A DNA stretch of 64,000 nt from positions 62,001 to 126,000 of the forward strand of contig CAZSNF010000007.1 in the NCBI GenBank assembly GCA_964608315.1, in the 5' to 3' direction. Origin of the DNA: VXPQ01 sp964608315 (GTDB lineage Bacteria > Bacteroidota > Rhodothermia > Rhodothermales > VXPQ01). Position 1 is the stretch's first letter. The number at the start of each line of letters is the position of its first letter. The notes beneath the pieces are model-generated. The model searched no databases, had not been told where the DNA came from, and worked only from the letters and a program-made list of their open reading frames with translations. Positions 36,345 through 44,796 of the stretch are shown here, piece after piece. Both the position numbers and the translations under genes were made by a program.

Positions 36345-37394
36345 TTACTTCAACTCCAGATCGCTAATGCCAGCCTCCAGTATTCTGGAAGCCAGTTCCT
36401 TACCATCAATTAGGTATACTTTTACTTCTTTACCCCGTTCCGCCTTTTCATGACAATCTTTGGAAAAATTCTTGGCCGTCGAAACAACCCAAGGAATCCT
36501 TGTGTAGCCGTCATCTCCTTCTAATTCTTTTTTGTTTGTCACGTAATCATCGATCTGCTCGAGCGCCCAGTCATCCGTGGTTCCCTTGTGATGCTTCGCC
36601 TGAACGTAGATGATTGTTCTGATCAGTTCGAAAGTCGCCACGATGTCCGCATCGCCTTCCTTGTCGGGGGCGTTCTTGGCCGGAATCTCAACCGACGAAG
36701 CACCGATTCGCTTGAAGTACCATTTGATCAATTTCTCCAGTTGATCCGAGCCCAGTTCCGCCTTGATCCGGCTCAGAACCTCGTCCCTGCACTTGTTCTT
36801 GATCGAATCGGCAATATTGATCGGTTTTCCTTCCTGACATCTGCGTATTGCTTCGTCCACGCTTTCCTGAAGGTCATCAATGTTGACGTTAGTCTGCCGT
36901 ACCTTCATGCGGTTGGTCAATGCATTGTCGGCATAATCGGATCGGGGTTCACCCGTCGCAACCCATTTGACTTTCCGGAAGAATCCAAGGTCGATCTGCC
37001 TCGGTATGCCATCTTCGTCGTCAATATACAGATGACCTTTTTCCCTTCGGACCACATGGCCATGCCAAGTCTTTAGATCGTCCAGGTCAAGGTCGGCGGG
37101 GATCATACGTTCGTCCGAATCGACCTCGTACACATGAAAGCGCCCCCAATCCGGAACGACGACACGGTCGCCCTTATTCATCTGCAAGAATCGCTGAAGA
37201 CTAAATCGGGGCCGAAACTTTCCCCATTCATCCTCAATGGCGCTTGGAACGTCTTGCCAATCCTTGGCTTGATGGTTCCTGACGAATTCATGTGTCGTGG
37301 CAAAATCAGAGAAACCGATCGAGAGGATGTCACGCTCACGTAGCGGATGCGCCAGCTCGGCGTGGTATGAGATTCTGTGCAGGTAGTATGCCAT
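36345..37394 (-). CDS. Mrr-type restriction endonuclease (probable type IV)
   Basis: A 349-residue protein. The N-terminal 100 residues (MAYYLHRISYHAELAHPLRE, then ILSIGFSDF, then KGDRVVVPDWGRFHVYEV) resemble an EVE/PUA-like DNA-base-sensing domain. The C-terminal Mrr catalytic domain has LEKLIKWYFKRIGASSVEI, then EGDADIVATFE (catalytic Asp) and IIYVQAKHHKG (QxK). Mrr enzymes cut modified DNA. The ATG at 37394 is chosen; a frame extension to 37493 lacks support. GC is lower than in nearby core genes. No methyltransferase is adjacent, consistent with a type IV enzyme. Confidence 0.75.
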   Translation of the reverse strand: MAYYLHRISYHAELAHPLRERDILSIGFSDFATTHEFVRNHQAKDWQDVPSAIEDEWGKFRPRFSLQRFLQMNKGDRVVVPDWGRFHVYEVDSDERMIPADLDLDDLKTWHGHVVRREKGHLYIDDEDGIPRQIDLGFFRKVKWVATGEPRSDYADNALTNRMKVRQTNVNIDDLQESVDEAIRRCQEGKPINIADSIKNKCRDEVLSRIKAELGSDQLEKLIKWYFKRIGASSVEIPAKNAPDKEGDADIVATFELIRTIIYVQAKHHKGTTDDWALEQIDDYVTNKKELEGDDGYTRIPWVVSTAKNFSKDCHEKAERGKEVKVYLIDGKELASRILEAGISDLELK

Positions 37395-37688
37395 GGTATA
37401 CCCCGGTTTTTTGTTCGTTAAAACTTCATCTTCGTAGCGCCGGAGTGTAAAAGCCCCGGACACCCTCCTTAACCGTGATGAAATCGATAGCAAGTCACGT
37501 TAATCGTTAAGAATTTGCGAAGACGAAGAGGCCTTTTGTTCGCGGCTCGCCCGTCCGGGCAGTTAGCAGCGCTGTCCAGCCCTGAATGCGGATAGTACGA
37601 TCCATCTCGCATAGTCGAGAACGATTTTACGGCGACAATCCATTGGTTCTGTCATCGGTGAAAGGCAAGAGTTCGTTTCAGGTGCAGG
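37395..37688. other. Leader of the Mrr-type gene, nothing else seen
   Basis: About 290 bp between the nuclease start and the second duplicated module. No gene, repeat or clear regulatory motif was recognised. Confidence 0.3.
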
Positions 37689-38176
37689 ATTGCGGTGGGT
37701 TACGCCGCCTTCGTCAGCGGCTTGCGTCTGGATAATACGCCATCGTGGATCAGGCTACTACCCCCCCCCCCCCCCCCATAAATTCATATAAATTTCATAA
37801 TTAGACTAATGAACATATTATGGACAGCGGCTAATACTGGTCGTGGCCAACTCCGGCAAAGAGGTCGCGGCGACCGTGCTCTGGCCGATTCGGCGCGAGG
37901 TGCAGGCGAAGCGCTTTCGGGCGGTGCCGTACAGCTTGGGCGAGAAGATTCCGATCAACTTGCAGCAGATCAGGATGCCGACCGTTCCGGATGCTTGGTT
38001 CTCGCAGCGTTCGGCCGGCAACGTGCACGGATTCCGGCGATTCAGGCCGCGAAAAGACGCGGCCTGCGGGGTTCTCTGGAGAATAATGACTGCAAGCGCT
38101 GCGCCTGTTGCAAGCTGCATATGCCCGCTGAGCGTCTCTTCTGAATTCCGCGGTCAGGAAGCGCTTGCCCGGGCGC

Positions 38177-38696
38177 TCACAGGGCTTCGGCGGGGTCGAT
38201 GGCGGAAGTAAGCCCGCTGGGTCGGACGGGCGCCGCAGTCGAATCAACCGCCGAGGTCATTTCAAGGATACTCTGATTAAATGTGCAAAGTTCAGAGGCT
38301 TGCGAGGGGTGGGCTGGCAAGGAATGACGAAGCAGCATGGCAGGCTCCATGTAATGAGGAATGACACAGCCAGCGCACCCCTCGCAGCCTCCCGAAGGGC
38401 GCTTCACGTACGCCATGCCCCGAATCCGCAGCGTTTACCGCTGATTTCAACGACGCCAGTGCAATGTCCTGTACGCACGAACGTGAAGCGCTGATCGAAG
38501 TAGATTTAATCAGAGTGTCCTCAAGGCGCGTTTCGATGCGGGCAAGGCGTTCGCGCACTTCCGCAAGTCCTTCCTGCACATTCGCTACTTGCGAAATAAC
38601 CGACACGTGCAAGGTAACGACGACGCCTATGACGGCAAGGCCCGTTGCTGCAATCGTGAGTACGATCGTAAGGAGGTTTTTCGTTTCGCCTTTCAT
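38177..38696 (-). pseudogene. Small membrane coiled-coil gene interrupted by family A element
   Basis: Starts at 38696 with the same MKGETKNLLTIVLTIA sequence as the intact copy (35246-35518). It keeps the membrane segment and coiled coil through RIETRLE. At 38520 it runs into the element, which gives an unrelated tail and a stop at 38292. The original C-terminal end (SAVDSTAAPVRP to a stop at 38177-38179) survives on the far side. The frame-continuing product would be a 134-residue chimera. Confidence 0.75.
38266..38520. mobile_element. Family A miniature element, full-length copy with TCAA duplication
   Basis: 255 bp from GGATACTCTGATTAAAT to ATTTAATCAGAGTGTCC. It is flanked by TCAA at 38262-38265 and 38521-38524. 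The paralogous module at 35330-35345 has the single, uninterrupted site CATTTCAAGGCGCG, so insertion and duplication are shown directly. Confidence 0.92.
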
Positions 38697-38830
38697 TTTT
38701 CCTGGGCTTTTTCGCGCCTGCGCTTCTTCGGAACGCACATGGGAGTATGGCGGGTTCCGGCCCCCGCAAGAAAAAAGGAGTCCGCCCGAAATCCGCCAGC
38801 GCAAACAGCGCATCGACTGGAAAAATTGAT

Positions 38831-39196
38831 CTATGCAATTTTCGCATAGAAAAGGCCACTTCTATGCAAATTATGCATAGATCGTCGGGGCGCTATCACG
38901 TTTCCGGGGCTTCCTGACGCAAAAATCGGCGAAAACGGGCGCATTGCACCTGTTTCAGGGCCTGGCGGCTTGGCGAAAAAATTGATCTATGCAATTTTTG
39001 CATAGATAAGGCGATTTCTATGCATATTATGCATAGATCGTTAGGGCGCCCTCACATTTCCGGGGCTTACTGATGCAAAAATCGGCGAAAACGGGCGCAT
39101 TATACCTGTTTCAGGACCTGGCGGGCTGACGACAAAATCGAACTATGCAATTTTCGCATAGATAAGGCGATTTCTATGCAGATTATGCATAGATAG
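38831..39196. repeat. 156-bp tandem array of TATGCA palindromes
   Basis: Three units begin at 38831, 38987 and 39143, exactly 156 bp apart. Each has CTATGCAATTTTCGCATAG followed about 10 bp later by CTATGCAAATTATGCATAG (with small variation). They are separated by near-identical spacers that include GCAAAAATCGGCGAAAACGG. The spacers are repeated too, so this is not a CRISPR array. It lies upstream of ruvA and of the interrupted membrane-protein gene. A lone unit is at about 33239. Confidence 0.8.
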
Positions 39197-39332
39197 TTGG
39201 AATGGACTGTATTCGCCGTGTTTTGTCCGCCGAGGGAAGCGTTTGTGCCCCGCTGTGCCCTATATTGCCCGTATTGCCACCCGACGATACGTCAGAAGCC
39301 CGTTTTCGGGAAATCCTGCCGTATTCACTTGG

Positions 39333-39367
39333 GGACACTCCGATCAAAACCGCTTCGCTCAGCGCGT
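39333..39367. mobile_element. Family A solo left arm before ruvA
   Basis: GGACACTCCGATCAAAACCG then CTTCGCTCAGCGCG, a variant left end with a CGCTTCGCTCAGCGC hairpin. It ends 12 bp before the ruvA start. The same variant arm precedes genes at 40959-40995 (reverse) and 52064-52097. Confidence 0.55.
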
Positions 39368-39378
39368 CGCGCCCGCCC

Positions 39379-39972
39379 ATGTACGCCTACATCGCCGGTA
39401 AACTGGCCGAAAAGCAACCCACGCGCGCCGTGATCGACGTGCAAGGGGTGGGGTATGAACTTTTTATTTCCACCTCGACCTTCGAGCGCCTGCCCGAAAC
39501 CGGCAAGCCGGTGCGGCTCGCCACCCATTTTCATGTGCGGGAGGATGCGGCGCTGCTGTACGGATTCTTTTCCGAACGGGAAAAGCAGGTATTCGAGGTG
39601 CTGTTGAACGTATCGGGCATTGGCCCCAAACTGGCGCTGGCCGCGCTTTCGGTGATGCGGCCGGACGATTTGCGGGCCCATGTGATGCAGGGCGAAGAGG
39701 CGATCCTCACGAGGATTCCGGGCGTCGGGCGCAAGATGGCCCAGCGCATGATTCTGGAGTTGCGGGATCGTTTTTCCGCCATGGAGTGGCCGGAATCGGA
39801 ACAGGCGGCGGGCGAGCCGGATCGGTCGGCGCGCGCCGATGCGCTGGCCGCCCTCGAGTCGCTGGGATACGCGCGGGCTTCCGCCGAAAAAGCCCTGAGC
39901 AAAACATTGCAGCAACATCCCGACGCCGGGACGGTCGAGGAGATGGTGCGCCTGGTGCTTCGGGAGCGTTGA
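39379..39972 (+). CDS. ruvA: Holliday junction DNA helicase subunit RuvA
   Basis: A 197-residue protein that binds four-way junctions and loads RuvB. It has an N-terminal OB fold (MYAYIAGKLAEKQPTRAVID), tandem helix-hairpin-helix motifs (LNVSGIGPKLALAAL and LTRIPGVGRKMAQRMILEL) and a C-terminal RuvB-binding domain (ALESLGYARASAEKAL). The ATG at 39379 matches the family start; the longer frame from 39202 runs through repeats. ruvB and ruvC are not adjacent. Confidence 0.95.
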   Translation: MYAYIAGKLAEKQPTRAVIDVQGVGYELFISTSTFERLPETGKPVRLATHFHVREDAALLYGFFSEREKQVFEVLLNVSGIGPKLALAALSVMRPDDLRAHVMQGEEAILTRIPGVGRKMAQRMILELRDRFSAMEWPESEQAAGEPDRSARADALAALESLGYARASAEKALSKTLQQHPDAGTVEEMVRLVLRER

Positions 39973-40021
39973 CGCCGCGGCGGGCAGACGCCGGCGGGGC
40001 GCTTCCCGCCGTATCATTGCA

Positions 40022-40802
40022 TCAAGCAAAATCCGAACGCCATGTCCTTACGGCGTTTTGGGCAAGCTGCTTCTGGCGTGCTTCCAGCAAGGCGAAGGTC
40101 CACTCTTCCGGCGCGATTTCCGCGATTCGCCGCGTTAGCGCGTAATCGCTTGCTGCGTATGCGGAGCGTTTCTCCGCAAAGGATTTGTGGCTTACGTCGC
40201 GGTTTTTCGCCGGTTCGAGCAGCGTCAGGTTGCCTATGCGATTCGTGACCGCGTCGTGCTGGCTGCTCCCGAAAACATCGATCCACTCCCCGTGATTGGG
40301 ATCTAAAAAGGAGGCGAACATTTCTCCGCGGATTTCGGGGTTCTCTGATCTGAACCAGATAATCCTGATAAAATCCGTCGTCCGTCTTGTTCAGCGCGAG
40401 CCGACTGCGCTCAATGAGCGAGGCAGGGTCTTTCTCGCCAATGAATCGATTGCGCAGTTCCTTTGCGCGCTCGCGGTTTTGCGCTGCGTCGATTCCCTGC
40501 TCGGCCATGCGCTGAAGCCGGTCAATCACGGCCAGCGCCAGAATGCTGATCGTCGCCAATTGCTGTTGTCCATCGATTACGACAAACTCCCGATCAGTTT
40601 TTCCCTGAACCACGAGGGCGCCCATGTAGTGCCGATTATCGGGGTTTCGGCGAAGTTCGAGGATGTCGTTCCACAGATCGTCCCATTCTGCTTCCGTCCA
40701 TGCGTAGTCGCGCTGATACGGCGGAACCTTGTATGTTTTGCCGTTGCCGATCAGTTCCAGAAAATTGATCGTTGCGGTATTCAGGGCGTTTGTCGTACCC
40801 AT
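40022..40802 (-). pseudogene. GmrSD-like (DUF262/DUF1524) gene with internal deletion
   Basis: The 5' part has the DUF262 signature: YKVPPYQRDYAWTEAEWDDL near residue 24 and the VIDGQQQLATI motif near 73, continuing to KTDDGFYQDYLVQIREPRNP near 150. The frame then shifts. The last 100 codons in another frame (40022-40321) read TNRIGNLTLLEPAKNRDVSH and KRSAYAASDYALTRR, the usual C-terminus of the DUF1524 part. Full proteins of this family have about 550-650 residues, so the middle has been lost. GmrSD-type proteins restrict modified phage DNA. This copy is probably dead. Confidence 0.75.
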
Positions 40803-41197
40803 TGCGTTTTCACGGCAAAAATGTTTGGCTCTGGAGATCGATATGCGCCTCGCAGCCCTTGAAGGGGACGTCGCGGCAGCAACGCACCGAATCCACAGTG
40901 TTTGTTGTTAGGGCCTGATTTAAACGATGCAATCATAACGTCCCTTAATGTGTAAAAGCGACGCGCTGAGCGAAGTGGTTTGCATCAGTGTATCCTTAAA
41001 CCGTAAGCCTGTTTTACGTGTTCCTCCTCCGCATTGTCTCGAGCCGTACGCCGGCGGGGCGTTTTCCCATGCCCGGCGCGGAGAGGTCTGCCGCCGTTTC
41101 CAGTTCCCCTCATCCCGCGAAAACGTCGTACATTGGCGCATCCAGGCATTTTTCACGAACAGGCGTCCCCGCTGCAAGCGGGCCGGGACCGCACCGC
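40803..41197. other. Intergenic region with variant family A arm
   Basis: A right-hand arm of the variant element (GCGCTGAGCGAAGTGGTTTG then CATCAGTGTATCC, 40959-40995) is visible. The rest is upstream sequence of the biotin carboxylase gene. No gene is supported. Confidence 0.4.
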
Positions 41198-42742
41198 ATG
41201 AGCCGCAAACCGATCCGCAAAATTCTGGTCGCCAACCGGGGCGAGATCGCCGTGCGCGTCTTCCGAACGTGCCGGGAACTGGGCATATCGACCGCGGCCG
41301 TTTTCAGCGAGCCGGATCGCAGCGCGTTGCACGTCCGCTACGCCGACGAAGCCTTCCCGATCGGCCCTGCTCCCGCCGCGCAGTCCTATCTTGACGCCTC
41401 GAAGATCATCGATGCGGCCCTTCGGTGCGGAGCCGACGCCATTCATCCCGGATACGGATTCCTGTCGGAGAACGCCGCGTTCGCCGAAGCGTGCGCCGAG
41501 GCGGGCATCGCGTTTATCGGACCGCCTCCGGAGGCCATTCGCAGTATGGGGGACAAGACGAAGGCGCGGGCCCTGATGCAGCAGGCAGGCGTGCCCGTAG
41601 CGCCCGGCTCTCCGGCCATTGCGGAGAACCCGCCGCTCGATGAGGTGACGGCGATCGCCGCAGAAATCGGTTTTCCCATACTGGTCAAGGCTGCTGCGGG
41701 CGGGGGCGGCAAGGGCATGCGCGTCGTGCGCTCCGAAGACGATCTCCAGCGGGCCGTCGCCGCCGCGCAGAGCGAAGCCCGGGCTGCGTTCGGCGACGGG
41801 CGCATTTTCATCGAGAAATACATCGAGGAGCCCCGCCATATCGAGTTTCAGGTGCTGGCGGATGCGCAGGGCCGTACGGTGCATCTGTTCGAACGGGAAT
41901 GTTCGATTCAGCGGCGTCATCAGAAGGTGGTCGAGGAAGCGCCCTCCCCCGTAATGACCCCGGAAGTGCGCGCGCGGATGGGGCGGGCGGCCGTCGACGC
42001 GGCGCGCGCCTGCGGATATGCGAATGCGGGAACGGTCGAGTTTCTGGTGGATGCGGACCTGAACTTTTATTTCATGGAGATGAACGCCCGCCTCCAGGTC
42101 GAGCATCCGGTGACGGAATGGATCACGGGCATAGATCTCGTGGCCGAGCAGATTCGTATTGCGGAGGGAGAATCCCTTCGCGTGAAACAGGACGACCTGC
42201 GCATGCACGGGCACGCCATCGAGTGCCGGGTATATGCGGAAGACCCGGAAAACGAATTTCTTCCCGATCCGGGCGCTCTGGTCCGCCATGCGCCCCCTTC
42301 CGGGCCGGGCGTGCGGGTGGACGCGGGCGTGGAGTCGGGAGATCGCGTGGAAATCCACTACGACCCGATGATTTCCAAGCTCGCCACATGGGGCGGGACC
42401 CGTCCGGAAGCCATCCGGCGCATGGCGCGGGCGCTGGACGAGTATGAAGTGGCCGGGGTTCGCACCACCATCCCGTTTTGCCGGTATGTGATGGAGCACG
42501 AGGCGTACCGGTCCGGGCAATTCGACACGCACTTCGTGGCCCGGCATTTCTCCGACGGACTGCCCGCGCCGGATCAGGAGGATCTGATCGAAGCGGCGGC
42601 GCTGGCGGCGGCCCTGCATCATATCGACCGACCTGCTTCTTCCGGAGCCAGCGGCGCTGCGGGGGCTGCGGACACTATGGGCAATTCCGACCCTGCCAGC
42701 GAGGCGGGCAGCCGCTGGCTGGATCGCAGGGAATACCAGTAG
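41198..42742 (+). CDS. accC: Biotin carboxylase subunit of acetyl-/propionyl-CoA carboxylase
   Basis: A 514-residue ATP-grasp enzyme that carboxylates biotin. Features are the N-terminal KILVANRGEIAVRVFRTCRE, HPGYGFLSENAAFAEAC, the ATP loop KAAAGGGGKGMRVV near residues 165-178, ECSIQRRHQKVVEEAPS and FMEMNARLQVEHPVTE. The C-terminal extension beyond about 450 (Ala/Gly/Ser-rich) contains no biotin-attachment MKM motif, so a separate BCCP is needed. A propionyl-CoA role is as likely as acetyl-CoA; the symbol is tentative. The start at 41198 fits the family; the upstream frame is not supported. Confidence 0.85.
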   Translation: MSRKPIRKILVANRGEIAVRVFRTCRELGISTAAVFSEPDRSALHVRYADEAFPIGPAPAAQSYLDASKIIDAALRCGADAIHPGYGFLSENAAFAEACAEAGIAFIGPPPEAIRSMGDKTKARALMQQAGVPVAPGSPAIAENPPLDEVTAIAAEIGFPILVKAAAGGGGKGMRVVRSEDDLQRAVAAAQSEARAAFGDGRIFIEKYIEEPRHIEFQVLADAQGRTVHLFERECSIQRRHQKVVEEAPSPVMTPEVRARMGRAAVDAARACGYANAGTVEFLVDADLNFYFMEMNARLQVEHPVTEWITGIDLVAEQIRIAEGESLRVKQDDLRMHGHAIECRVYAEDPENEFLPDPGALVRHAPPSGPGVRVDAGVESGDRVEIHYDPMISKLATWGGTRPEAIRRMARALDEYEVAGVRTTIPFCRYVMEHEAYRSGQFDTHFVARHFSDGLPAPDQEDLIEAAALAAALHHIDRPASSGASGAAGAADTMGNSDPASEAGSRWLDRREYQ

Positions 42743-42761
42743 GGCGCTTTTCTTTTAGGGA

Positions 42762-43224
42762 TACTCTGATTAAGGCAAGACGGTCCAGAGGGGGCTGTGG
42801 ATGCGCCTTTGAGCGAAACATCGGGCCCCAAAATATCCCGCCAGCCCATCGCCCGCGCACCCTTATGTTACGGACACTCTGATGAAATCTGCTTCGATCA
42901 GCGCTTCACGTTCGTGTATGCAGGACATTGTGCAGGCATCGCTGAAATCAGCGGTAAACACTTCGGATTCAGAGTATGGCGAACGTGAAGCGCCCTTCGG
43001 GAGGCTGCGAGGAGCGCGCTGACTGTGTCATTCCTCATTATGTGGGACCTGCCACATTGCTTCGTCATTCCTTGTCAGCGCGCCCCTCGCAAGCCTCTGA
43101 ACTTTGCACATTTAATCAGAGTATCCTTTCGCGAAAAGGCGCGCCACAGACCCGTTCCCTGTTCCACCCTGAACCAGCGCATCCCTCGCAGCCTCTGAAT
43201 TTTTCAGATTTAATCAGAGTATCC
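42762..43224. mobile_element. Nested pair of family A elements
   Basis: The outer ends are GGATACTCTGATTAAGG at 42762 and GATTTAATCAGAGTATCC ending at 43224, with flanks TTAG and TGAG (one mismatch). Inside lies a full-length 255-bp copy, 42872-43126 (GGACACTCTGATGAAATC to ATTTAATCAGAGTATCC), with flanks TTAC and TTTC (one mismatch). The inner copy probably jumped into an older one. No gene is supported in 42743-43271. Confidence 0.65.
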
Positions 43225-43271
43225 TGAGGAAATATCTCCGGGGAGGGAGCCGTTGATCGAAACGACTTTGC

Positions 43272-44774
43272 TCAAACGATCTGGTCCGGTCCGTACTCCA
43301 GCACCCGGCCCCGATAGCCGAACAGGCGCTTCAACACGCGGATAAGCGCCGGCGAGTACCGCTTGATGTACCACTGGTCCGCCGCCCGCCGCACGCCCAG
43401 TCCATAGGAAGGGTAGGGGTGGATGGCGTCCGAGATATGCCTCAGGGAGATACCCCGCCGCATCGCAAGGGCTAACTCGCAGATCAGGTCGCCGCCCCGG
43501 GCGCCCAGGATGGACGCCCCGAATATTTTCCCGTCGCGCGGGCGGGCGTGCACCTTGATCATGCCGTAATCCTCCCGCTCGGTGATGGCGCGGTCGATCT
43601 TGTCGTACGGGAACCGGAGCGTCTCGTATTTCCTGCCTGCCGCGCGCAACGCGTCTTCCGTGGCGCCCACATGCGCCAGTTCGGGGTCGGTATAGGTGGT
43701 CCAGGGGAGGTGCGCTGCATCGATTTTTGCGGGCGCCTTCAGCAAGGCGTTCATCGCCGCCACCTTGGCCATATGCTCGCTCATGTGCGTAAAGGCGAAC
43801 CGCCCGGTTACATCCCCGACGGCGTAGATCCCGGAGCGGGAGGTCCTGCACCGGTCGTCCACCTTGATGCCCCGTGCGTCATACGCCACGCCCGCGGCTT
43901 CGAGGTCGAGCGCCGCCACATTGGGCGTCCGTCCGGCGGCCAGAAGGAGTGCGTCGCCATGGAGGACAAGGTTTTCAGGATTCTCTCCCGAGGTTCCATC
44001 GCCTGACGGTTCACCACCTATCAGCACGTCTATCCCGTCTCCACGCGCTTGCACGGAGGATACGTTCGCGTTCAGCACATACCGGACGCCCTCTTCTTCG
44101 AGGCGGGCCTGCAGCATGCCCGCGAGTTCCTCGTCGTCCCGGAAGAGAATACGGGATTCCCGGTCAATCACGGCGACTTCGGATCCGAGGCGCCGGAAGG
44201 CCTGCGCCATCTCGGCGCCGATGGGTCCGGCTCCGAGCACGAGGAGGCGCCGGGGTTGTTCGGTCTGCTCGAAGATGGTTTCGTTCGTGAGGCAGGGCGC
44301 TTCCCGGAGGCCCTTGATCGGAGGAATGAAGGCCCGGGCCCCCGTAGCGATGATGAACCGGCGCGCGGAGAACCGTTCCGTAGCCCCATCCGAGGCGATC
44401 TCGATGGTCCCGGGGTTTGTAAACCGGGCGGTTCCCTGTTTCACGTCGATCCCCATGTTTTCGTAAATCTCCGGGGCGTCCGCCTCTTCGTAAATGCGAT
44501 CGCGCAACGCATGGACGCCCGCGACGACCTCCGAAAAATCCACCGACACCTCGCCCGTCCGAACGCCGAACTCCCCGGCTCTTCGCGCGCTGTGCGCCGC
44601 ATGCGCTGCGCTCAGGAGCGCTTTGCTGGGTACGCAACCGTACCAGGTGCAATCGCCGCCGAGTCGGGCCCGCTCCACCATGAGGGTGCGGGCGCCGAAG
44701 CTGGCGCCTACCCCCGAAGCGGTGAGACCGGCTGCGCCGCCTCCAATGACAATGAGATCGTAGTCTGTGGGCAT
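43272..44774 (-). CDS. Pyridine nucleotide-disulfide oxidoreductase (MerA/Lpd-like)
   Basis: A 500-residue FAD enzyme. FAD binding is at DLIVIGGGAAGLTAS, the redox disulfide is GGDCTWYGCVPSKAL near residues 39-53, NAD(P) binding is LLVLGAGPIGAEMAQAF, and the second FAD motif is GIYAVGDVTGRFAFTH. The C-terminal catalytic region reads AIHPYPSYGLGVRRAADQWY: the His is kept, but the usual Glu of the HPTxSE motif is absent. It is related to a MerA-like subgroup often found with small membrane proteins. The substrate is unknown; mercuric reductase activity should not be assumed. Confidence 0.8.
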   Translation of the reverse strand: MPTDYDLIVIGGGAAGLTASGVGASFGARTLMVERARLGGDCTWYGCVPSKALLSAAHAAHSARRAGEFGVRTGEVSVDFSEVVAGVHALRDRIYEEADAPEIYENMGIDVKQGTARFTNPGTIEIASDGATERFSARRFIIATGARAFIPPIKGLREAPCLTNETIFEQTEQPRRLLVLGAGPIGAEMAQAFRRLGSEVAVIDRESRILFRDDEELAGMLQARLEEEGVRYVLNANVSSVQARGDGIDVLIGGEPSGDGTSGENPENLVLHGDALLLAAGRTPNVAALDLEAAGVAYDARGIKVDDRCRTSRSGIYAVGDVTGRFAFTHMSEHMAKVAAMNALLKAPAKIDAAHLPWTTYTDPELAHVGATEDALRAAGRKYETLRFPYDKIDRAITEREDYGMIKVHARPRDGKIFGASILGARGGDLICELALAMRRGISLRHISDAIHPYPSYGLGVRRAADQWYIKRYSPALIRVLKRLFGYRGRVLEYGPDQIV

Positions 44775-44796
44775 GGGGTTTGGGGATTAAATTTTT

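Larger units (their letters stand above)
37689..38792. repeat. Duplicated module, copy 2 (interrupted by family A element)
   Basis: Matches 34764-35612 throughout once the 255-bp family A insertion and its 4-bp duplication are removed. The C-tract here is 17 C (about 37761-37777), against 8 in copy 1. Small indels disturb the frames present in copy 1. Like copy 1 it lies just upstream of a minus-strand nuclease gene. Confidence 0.8.

Noticed and set aside
38831..39196. CRISPR-like array
   Set aside because: The spacers are near-identical copies rather than unique, there are only three units with a 156-bp period, and no cas gene is present.
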